From an uncultured Eubacteriaceae bacterium (GTDB lineage: Bacteria > Bacillota > Clostridia > Oscillospirales > Acutalibacteraceae), in NCBI GenBank assembly GCA_937905915.1, contig CALCVR010000073.1, positions 1-6,091 on the forward strand: a stretch of DNA of 6,091 nt, written 5' to 3'. Under the pieces are notes generated by a model, which was not told the DNA's origin, searched no databases, and was given only the letters and a program-made list of their open reading frames with translations. Both the position numbers and the translations under genes were made by a program. Below, piece after piece: positions 1 through 4,012 of the stretch. Each line of letters begins with the position of its first letter. The stretch's first letter is position 1.

Positions 1-224
1 AAAACGCCGTCCACTAAGCAGCACCGCAGCAAAAGCCACCGGGCGGCCGACAGAAGCACAATAAATCCTGCCGCAATGATTTCGCCCCAAAATAGCACCG
101 ACCAAGAGGACGGATGAAAAGGCAGCGTCAAAAGCTGTTGGAAGACCGGGATCAGTAAGATAAATACATACCGTTTTAAGCCGATCAGGATGGTGGCGGG
201 ATGGGTACGAAACCGGATGCTCAT
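1..224 (-). CDS. YdbT-like bPH-domain membrane protein, N-terminal part (cut by window edge)
   Basis: The start ATG (222-224) overlaps the TGA of the preceding gene in an ATGA arrangement, and an AGGTG (230-234) lies 5 nt upstream of it, so the two are very probably translationally coupled. The visible 74 residues begin MSIRFRTHPAT. They contain two hydrophobic stretches, about residues 19-34 and 48-66, separated by a short polar/aromatic loop with a tryptophan pair. No bPH motif is visible yet, because the rest lies beyond position 1. In Bacilli the YdbS-YdbT pair has this order: a small bPH_2 protein followed by a longer protein with repeated bPH_2 domains, and ydbST has been tied to resistance against envelope-active compounds. 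I infer the YdbT-like identity from the neighbour, the overlap and the N-terminal membrane segments. It could be another membrane protein. Confidence 0.6.
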   Translation of the reverse strand, partial: MSIRFRTHPATILIGLKRYVFILLIPVFQQLLTLPFHPSSWSVLFWGEIIAAGFIVLLSAARWLLLRCCLVDGV

Positions 225-655
225 GACTTCACCTGCGATTCCCACTGTTCCACAAGGCGTACAGCATCCTCATAAGGCAGTTGGTTGAGAACAATACGTC
301 CTCCCGCCACATGGAGAACCACTGTGGTCATGCCCAATACAATTTCCAAGGGAGTACGCAGCGTTTCCCGCATAAGGACCGCTTCGGTTAGGACGGTACG
401 CACCGTGCGCTGATAGACGCCTCGTTTGACGATAATCTGTCCGTCTTCCAAAAGGTATTGATGGGAGCGCCATAAGGCCGGAAGATAGTATTGATAGGCC
501 CACACCAAGATAGGCAGCAAAAAAAGAGGGAATAACACACCCAGGGGACCGATCAATTTGATGAGGATGATCGAAAGCAAACATATTAAAATCAATAACA
601 CCGTCAAATAAATGCGCCACAGCAAAAGTGCTTTGGGCGAAATACGAAGTTGCAC
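221..655 (-). CDS. YdbS-like small membrane protein with a bPH_2 (DUF304) domain
   Basis: This is a 144-residue protein. Two membrane segments lie at about residues 11-33 and 38-56. A cytoplasmic bPH_2-type domain follows from about 64 to 136. It shows the usual family pattern: a YLLEDGQIIVKRGV stretch (tyrosine, acidic turn, then a strand ending in Gly), a basic strand, TPLEIVLGMTTVVLHVAGG (the 'pl..ifG...v.v.tagg' part), then LPYEDAVRLVEQW as the closing helix. The size fits YdbS-like proteins (about 150 residues). The start is GTG (653-655), chosen because a GGAGG lies 7 nt upstream and no better in-frame ATG exists near it. It overlaps the next gene by 4 nt, so the two form one transcription unit, possibly from the promoter-like sequence at 841-870. 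Its molecular function is not known; the family is associated with envelope stress and resistance. Confidence 0.8.
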   Translation of the reverse strand: MQLRISPKALLLWRIYLTVLLILICLLSIILIKLIGPLGVLFPLFLLPILVWAYQYYLPALWRSHQYLLEDGQIIVKRGVYQRTVRTVLTEAVLMRETLRTPLEIVLGMTTVVLHVAGGRIVLNQLPYEDAVRLVEQWESQVKS

Positions 656-662
656 AGCCGGC

Positions 663-667
663 CCTCC
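663..667 (-). promoter_or_regulatory. Ribosome binding site deciding the GTG start of the YdbS-like gene
   Basis: On the minus strand this reads GGAGG within AAGGGAGGG, 7 nt before GTG at 653-655. The strong site supports the non-ATG start. Confidence 0.75.
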
Positions 668-739
668 CTTCCCAGAAGATGGCGCAAAGATCTTGGTGAA
701 AAATCACTCCAAAGGCGTCGGATGGAAACGGACGTAGAC

Positions 740-759
740 GGGATAGGTTATCCTATCCC
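740..759. repeat. Perfect 8-bp inverted repeat in the cls/ydbS intergenic gap
   Basis: Arms GGGATAGG (740-747) and CCTATCCC (752-759) enclose a 4-nt loop. No run of T follows on either strand, so it is not a standard Rho-independent terminator. It lies between the promoter-like sequence at 841-870 and the start of the YdbS-like gene, in the likely 5' leader. It could be a leader hairpin or an operator. The rest of the 236-bp gap (656-891) holds no gene that I can support. Confidence 0.5.
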
Positions 760-840
760 TCTGTACCATCCTAAGGCGGCTCTTCCATCTACAACATCTT
801 CCGATACCTTTTCCATGGCAGAGATGACATCTTCTTCCCT

Positions 841-870
841 ATTTTACCATGTCTATTACGGCGAAAACAA
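841..870 (-). promoter_or_regulatory. Candidate sigma-A promoter for the bPH gene pair
   Basis: On the minus strand TTGTTT (865-870) and TAAAAT (841-846) are separated by 18 nt. Transcription would start near 834, giving a leader of about 180 nt before the GTG start at 655. It lies just downstream of the cls stop codon. I see no clear terminator for cls, so read-through from cls into the bPH pair is also possible. Confidence 0.4.
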
Positions 871-891
871 CCGTTTTAAGGGGGGATCCCA

Positions 892-2439
892 TTACATCAT
901 GGGCGCAATGAGATGCAGGAACATCTGCCCTACCTTTACATACCACGGACGGCGTTTCCAAACGTCGTAGAGAATTTCCTGACTTTGCTCCATGGTCTCG
1001 AGCATATCATCCCGGACTTGGAGCACTGCTTGACTGCCTGCCATCCACACCCCGCATTCAAAATGCAAATAAAAGCTGCGGAAGTCCATATTGACGCTGC
1101 CAACTGTAGCCACCTGGTCATCCGAGACGAACAGCTTGGAGTGGATAAAACCAGGGGTGTATTCATAAATCCGGACCCCGGCCTCCAAAAGGGAGCCGTA
1201 AGAGGATCGAGTGGCCATGTGGACATATCCATGATCCCCGTGAAAAGGGGTGACAATGCGGACGTCCACACCAGAACGGGCGGCGGTACAAAGGGCGGTT
1301 ACCATCTCGTTGTCCAGGATAAGGTAAGGGGTAGCGATATAAACATAACGGCGGGCGTTATAGATCATTTGCATATAAACCCCTTCTGCGGGATTTACAT
1401 TATCCAAAGGGGAATCGCTGTATGGCTGGACAAAACCATCGTCCTCTACCTGGATGGTAGGACGTAGAGAATCATATCGAGTGTGGTCATAGGGCTCCTC
1501 ATTGGCCGAGAAATGCCATGATCCCAAAAACATCATGGTAAAACTCCACACAGCTTCGCCCTTGAGCATGAGCACGCAGTCCTTCCAGTGACCGTGTGCC
1601 TCCACCACATTGATGTATTCGTCGGCTAGGTTGATGCCGCCGGTAAAAGCGACGTTACCGTCAATGAGCAGGATTTTGCGGTGATCCCGGTAATTCATAT
1701 AAAAGTTGGAAATCCGGGGATCGATGCGGTTAAAGGGACGCACCTGAATCCCCTCTTTGGTAAGCTGGCTGCGGAATCCCTTGGGATGATTGTTCATGCT
1801 GCCGAAGTCGTCGTACAATAAGCGGACATCCACGCCTTCTTTGGCCTTGCGCCGAAGGATTTCGTGAATACCATCCCACATTTGGCCGGCGCTTACAATA
1901 AAATACTCTAGAAAGATAAAACGCTGAGCCTTTTCTAACTCCTCCAGCATAGCCTTGTATCCCAACTCTCCCAAGGGGAAATATTGGGTGAAAGTCCCCT
2001 GATACACAGGAGAACGCCCCTGCCGAGCCAATAACAATGATTCCCGCTCGTGCAGAGGGAAGCGGTTGCTAAGTTTATTTTCCGCCTCTGGAGAGGAGGT
2101 AATCAAGCCGTGGGTGCCCAAAGAGATATTGACAATGGATTTTTTCATCCAGAATGGAAGTCCTCTACGTCCCATAAAGAGGTAGAGCAGCAGCCCTACA
2201 AAGGGGAGCAACAGGAGTACGATGATCCAAGAGATTTTATAAGACGGATTATCCTGTTTATAAGCGACGCGCACCGACATGATAATGGCAAGTCCTTCAA
2301 AAATCAGAAAAGGGGTCCATTTCCAACGGATGGTCAACTCATACAATACCCAGGCGACAAATACCACCTGGGCCAAAATAAGGAGTACTGCCGGCGCCCA
2401 TCGTATCATTTTCGGGTTTGCACGCTTTGGTTTGTCCAT
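892..2439 (-). CDS. cls: Cardiolipin synthase (phospholipase D superfamily)
   Basis: Cardiolipin synthases of this type join two phosphatidylglycerol molecules into cardiolipin and glycerol at the membrane. The protein has 515 residues, typical for bacterial Cls. Hydrophobic segments lie at about residues 14-34, 43-58 and 70-89; the last sits in the NPSYKISWIIVLLLLPFVG stretch typical of the PLDc_N region. Two HKD catalytic motifs are complete: H253-x-K255-x4-D260 followed by G267-G268-I-N270, and H433-x-K435-x4-D440 followed by G447-S448-V-N450. The ATG at 2437-2439 (MDKPKRANPK) is preferred over an ATG 29 codons upstream. It has GGAGGG 8 nt before it and a promoter at 2483-2491 that would lie inside the longer reading frame. 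It ends ATG-ATG-TAA. A broader PLD-like synthase is possible, but Cls is well supported. The locus is divergent from the recombinase. Confidence 0.93.
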   Translation of the reverse strand: MDKPKRANPKMIRWAPAVLLILAQVVFVAWVLYELTIRWKWTPFLIFEGLAIIMSVRVAYKQDNPSYKISWIIVLLLLPFVGLLLYLFMGRRGLPFWMKKSIVNISLGTHGLITSSPEAENKLSNRFPLHERESLLLARQGRSPVYQGTFTQYFPLGELGYKAMLEELEKAQRFIFLEYFIVSAGQMWDGIHEILRRKAKEGVDVRLLYDDFGSMNNHPKGFRSQLTKEGIQVRPFNRIDPRISNFYMNYRDHRKILLIDGNVAFTGGINLADEYINVVEAHGHWKDCVLMLKGEAVWSFTMMFLGSWHFSANEEPYDHTRYDSLRPTIQVEDDGFVQPYSDSPLDNVNPAEGVYMQMIYNARRYVYIATPYLILDNEMVTALCTAARSGVDVRIVTPFHGDHGYVHMATRSSYGSLLEAGVRIYEYTPGFIHSKLFVSDDQVATVGSVNMDFRSFYLHFECGVWMAGSQAVLQVRDDMLETMEQSQEILYDVWKRRPWYVKVGQMFLHLIAPMM

Positions 2440-2447
2440 ATTATTTT

Positions 2448-2453
2448 CCCTCC
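2448..2453 (-). promoter_or_regulatory. Ribosome binding site that sets the cls start
   Basis: The minus strand reads GGAGGG, 8 nt before the ATG at 2437-2439. The alternative in-frame start farther upstream (2524-2526) has no comparable site. Confidence 0.8.
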
Positions 2454-2482
2454 AGATCCTGCATTTACGAAATACCCTGTTT

Positions 2483-2491
2483 ATTGTACCA
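2483..2491 (-). promoter_or_regulatory. Extended -10 promoter candidate for cls
   Basis: The minus strand reads TGGTACAAT, a TGn-TACAAT extended -10. No good -35 is found at 16-18 nt, which is common for extended -10 promoters. Transcription would start near 2476 and give a leader of about 37 nt before the cls ATG. Confidence 0.5.
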
Positions 2492-2572
2492 AATCTTACC
2501 CGGAGGTTCCAGCAAAAATAGAACAAAAACAGAAGCGCAATACCTTAAAGGCAAAAGAATCACATATTTTTT

Positions 2573-2612
2573 AAATAACCGGCCGTCCTAGAAGAATGAC
2601 CGGTTATTTTTT
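2573..2612 (+). terminator. Terminator-like hairpin with T-run, no plus-strand gene upstream
   Basis: A 10-bp perfect stem is formed by AAATAACCGG (2573-2582) and CCGGTTATTT (2600-2609), with a 17-nt loop, and runs into six Ts (2607-2612). By form it is a Rho-independent terminator on the plus strand. Nothing to its left on that strand is a credible gene, because cls runs the other way. It may block stray transcription into the recombinase gene, or be left over from a lost or rearranged gene. Confidence 0.55.
2577..2586 (+). repeat. Repeat AACCGGCCGT, copy 1
   Basis: The decamer AACCGGCCGT here occurs again exactly at 2664-2673, 87 bp to the right. This copy is part of the left arm and loop of the terminator-like hairpin. 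The shared hexamer AACCGG occurs a third time at 2680-2685. Confidence 0.5.
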
Positions 2613-2663
2613 ATCTCTTAAAACTATTCCCAAAATGAACATACGGGATTCATATCCAATAGG

Positions 2664-2685
2664 AACCGGCCGTGTTTTTAACCGG
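2664..2685 (+). promoter_or_regulatory. Paired AACCGG motifs overlapping the recombinase promoter (possible operator)
   Basis: AACCGG occurs at 2664-2669 and again at 2680-2685, 16 bp apart. The first sits where the -35 box would be for the -10 at 2687-2692, and the second is next to that -10. A protein binding both would cover the promoter. Role as operator is inference only. Confidence 0.3.
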
Positions 2686-2686
2686 A

Positions 2687-2692
2687 TATAAT
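2687..2692 (+). promoter_or_regulatory. Candidate -10 box for the tyrosine recombinase gene
   Basis: A perfect TATAAT lies 65 bp upstream of the recombinase ATG. The expected -35 position (2664-2669) reads AACCGG and is a poor match, so the promoter may be weak or need an activator. Low recombinase expression would fit a slow phase switch. Confidence 0.45.
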
Positions 2693-2756
2693 AAAATGAT
2701 ATGGGGGATGATAAAATAACCAAACAAAAAACATTGATATAACGGAGGGAGATAAC

Positions 2757-3605
2757 ATGAATGAACCGAAGGCCATTGTAAATACATTGGTGCAATTCAA
2801 AAAACATTTGGAACAAGAGGAAAAAAGCAAACTAACCGTTGAAAAATACCTTCGGGACATCCGAAAATTCTATGAATTCCTCAATGGATCGGAGATCAAC
2901 AAAGAACAGACCATTGCTTATAAAAAGTATTTGACACAACAATATGCAGTAACCAGTGTCAATTCCATGCTGGTAGCGCTCAACTGTTTTTTGCGATTTT
3001 TAGGACTGGGGACCTGCTGTATTAAGACATTGAAGGTGCAGCGACAGATATTTGCCCGGGAAGATCATGAACTTACCAAAACAGAGTATCAAAATTTGGT
3101 GAAGGCGGCAAAGGATATAAAAAATCATCGCCTTTGGTTGATTCTACAAACCATATGTGGGACGGGGATCCGCATAAGTGAGCTACAATATATCACTGTG
3201 GAAGCGATAAAGGACGGGAGAGCCATTGTAAATTGCAAAAATAAAACACGGGTGATTTTCATCCCCGTGCCGCTGCAAAAACTGTTAAAAGAATATAGTA
3301 AAAAAGCCGGCATCAAAACCGGCACTGTGTTTATCAGCAAGAATGGAAAAGCGTTGGATCGGAGCAACATCTGGAGGGATATGAAAGCACTTTGCAAACA
3401 TGCCGATGTATGCCCGAAAAAAGTATTCCCTCACAATTTACGCCATCTGTTTGCCCGGACGTTTTATTCCATCGAAAAGGACATCGTCCGCCTAGCCGAC
3501 CTTCTAGGACACAGCAGCATCAATACCACGCGAATTTACACCATGGAGACAGGATTCCAACATGTTGCCCGCTTAGAACAAGTACAGCTACTGCTTAAAA
3601 CGTAA
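2757..3605 (+). CDS. Tyrosine recombinase, XerC/D or FimB-like, probable DNA invertase of the adjacent switch
   Basis: The protein has 282 residues, slightly shorter than XerC/XerD. An N-terminal SAM-like core-binding domain covers about 5-88, with the basic helix pattern LTVEKYLRDIRKFYEFL. The catalytic domain runs from about 106 to 275. All expected active-site residues are visible: R139 in GTGIRISEL, K163 in the beta-hairpin after NCKNK, H226-N-L-R229, H252 in LLGHSSINTTRIY, and nucleophile Y261. Start is the ATG with GGAGG 8 nt upstream. Such enzymes cut and rejoin pairs of short sites made of two inverted arms around a small core. Exactly such sites begin at its own 3' end: its last two codons and stop lie inside site S1. 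No phage, transposon or excisionase gene is in view, so control of the neighbouring invertible segment is the best reading. An integrase of a mobile element is the alternative. Confidence 0.88.
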   Translation: MNEPKAIVNTLVQFKKHLEQEEKSKLTVEKYLRDIRKFYEFLNGSEINKEQTIAYKKYLTQQYAVTSVNSMLVALNCFLRFLGLGTCCIKTLKVQRQIFAREDHELTKTEYQNLVKAAKDIKNHRLWLILQTICGTGIRISELQYITVEAIKDGRAIVNCKNKTRVIFIPVPLQKLLKEYSKKAGIKTGTVFISKNGKALDRSNIWRDMKALCKHADVCPKKVFPHNLRHLFARTFYSIEKDIVRLADLLGHSSINTTRIYTMETGFQHVARLEQVQLLLKT

Positions 3606-3620
3606 TGTAGATTATGTGGT
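3597..3620 (+). repeat. Recombination site S1 (left inverted repeat, overlaps recombinase stop codon)
   Basis: The left arm AAAACGTAAT (3597-3606), core GTAG (3607-3610) and right arm ATTATGTGGT (3611-3620) form an imperfect palindrome around an asymmetric core, the usual build of a tyrosine-recombinase core site. The right, inner arm is the exact reverse complement of ACCACATAAT. It contains the final AAA-ACG-TAA of the recombinase gene. A crossover at the core leaves the recombinase coding sequence unchanged. Confidence 0.78.
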
Positions 3621-3628
3621 AGGATGAT

Positions 3629-3662
3629 AAAAAAGAAACCACATAATGTAGATTATGTGGTT
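3629..3662 (-). terminator. Hairpin formed by site S2 followed by a T-run on the minus strand
   Basis: On the minus strand the 11-bp perfect stem (arms 3652-3662 and 3637-3647, AACCACATAAT type) has a 4-nt loop and is followed by TCTTTTTT (3636-3629). The stem is AT-rich, so it may be only partly effective. In the present orientation it would stop the leftward promoter's transcript after about 115 nt, before it runs antisense into the recombinase gene. Confidence 0.5.
3638..3661 (+). repeat. Recombination site S2 (third, fully palindromic copy)
   Basis: The arms ACCACATAAT (3638-3647) and ATTATGTGGT (3652-3661) are perfect inverted repeats around core GTAG (3648-3651). The core has the same orientation as in S1, 41 bp away, and the opposite orientation to S3. 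It can therefore pair with S3 for inversion, or with S1 for deletion of 41 bp. Unlike S1 and S3, both its arms are the consensus inner-arm sequence, suggesting strong recombinase binding. Confidence 0.7.
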
Positions 3663-3750
3663 GAAAACGTATCAACATCTCGTAGACGAACACTGATTAC
3701 ATATAAAAAATCTAGGTTAACTAAAAAACATAACACATTTATTAGTCCTT

Positions 3751-3778
3751 ATTATATCACAAAATGAATCTATTGCAA
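3751..3778 (-). promoter_or_regulatory. Strong extended -10 promoter inside the invertible segment, pointing away from the VWA gene
   Basis: On the minus strand TTGCAA (3773-3778) and a perfect TATAAT (3751-3756) are 16 nt apart. TG at 3758-3759 gives a TGn extended -10. It is the best promoter in the whole window. As given it fires leftward, towards S2 and the recombinase 3' end, with a start near 3744. After inversion it would fire toward the ATG at 4013, giving a leader of roughly 160 nt (S2 x S3) or 200 nt (S1 x S3). Confidence 0.75.
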
Positions 3779-3809
3779 GATTCTTTTAGAGCAAAATAAT
3801 CTAAAAACC

Positions 3810-3876
3810 AAAAAGGGCATAAAAATATAAGCTGGAAACAAAAATTTTTTTCCAGCCTACGTTTTTATGCCTTTTT
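3810..3876. terminator. Bidirectional Rho-independent terminator inside the invertible segment
   Basis: The outer stem is GGCATAAAAA (3816-3825) with TTTTTATGCC (3862-3871), flanked by AAAAA (3810-3814) and TTTTT (3872-3876), which gives a T-run on either strand. The inner stem is GCTGGAAA (3831-3838) with TTTCCAGC (3849-3856). Because it works both ways, it would stop recombinase read-through in either orientation of the segment. In the present orientation it also isolates the VWA gene from anything upstream. Confidence 0.8.
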
Positions 3877-3930
3877 CCACAATTTGAGGAAGATAAAGAA
3901 AATATAAAACGGACTATATCGCATCTGACG

Positions 3931-3954
3931 ACCACATAATCTACATTACGTTGT
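3931..3954 (-). repeat. Recombination site S3 (right inverted repeat)
   Basis: On the plus strand: arm ACCACATAAT (3931-3940), core CTAC (3941-3944), arm ATTACGTTGT (3945-3954). On the minus strand it equals S1 except at one position in the outer arm (second base). The core is in the opposite sense to S1 and S2, so recombination with either would invert the DNA between. It lies 58 bp upstream of the VWA gene's ATG. Confidence 0.78.
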
Positions 3955-4000
3955 AAACGCTGCCGCTGAAGTTAAAAATCAGCAGAACGAAGGGAAGAAA

Positions 4001-4005
4001 GAGGG
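4001..4005 (+). promoter_or_regulatory. Ribosome binding site of the VWA protein gene
   Basis: GAGGG lies 7 nt before the ATG at 4013-4015. It is outside the invertible segment, so translation signals stay with the gene in both states. Confidence 0.65.
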
Positions 4006-4012
4006 CTATACA

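Larger units (their letters stand above)
3597..3954. other. Putative invertible promoter segment (phase switch), shown in apparent OFF orientation
   Basis: This AT-rich, gene-free segment lies between the recombinase and the VWA protein gene. It is bounded by S1 (3597-3620) and S3 (3931-3954), inverted copies agreeing at 23 of 24 positions, with 22 contiguous identical bases (3599-3620 against 3931-3952). Inside are a third site (S2, 3638-3661), a strong leftward promoter (3751-3778) and a bidirectional terminator (3810-3876). Recombination between S3 and S1 or S2 would turn about 338 or 297 bp around and aim the promoter at the gene starting at 4013. The layout matches known tyrosine-recombinase switches such as fim of E. 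coli or RecV-controlled switches of Clostridioides difficile. Actual inversion is inferred, not shown. Confidence 0.78.

Noticed and set aside
748..816. Small minus-strand ORF of 22 codons (MEKVSEDVVDGRAALGWYRG...) between cls and the YdbS-like gene
   Set aside because: No ribosome binding site at a proper distance and its end runs through the 740-759 palindrome. The length is within chance expectation.
2440..2526. Longer cls start giving 29 extra N-terminal residues
   Set aside because: The extension includes the likely promoter (2483-2491), has no good ribosome binding site, and its sequence does not resemble Cls N-termini. The ATG at 2439 has GGAGGG 8 nt upstream.
2050..2574. Plus-strand 174-residue ORF antisense to the 5' part of cls
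   Set aside because: Composition is that of a shadow frame of cls, with no family resemblance and no ribosome binding site.
3773..3801. Rightward promoter TTGCAA ... AATAAT inside the invertible segment
   Set aside because: TTGCAA is its own reverse complement, so the -35 is shared with the far better leftward promoter. The -10 is poor, and any transcript would hit the terminator at 3810-3876 at once.
3597..3954. CRISPR-like repeats
   Set aside because: There are only three copies, in mixed orientation, with unequal spacing (41 and 293 bp). The arm-core-arm symmetry fits recombinase sites instead.
3597..3954. attL/attR of an integrated element or insertion-sequence ends
   Set aside because: The outer copies are inverted, not direct. 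Only about 0.3 kb lies between them, with no transposase or cargo, and there is no target-site duplication that I can see.
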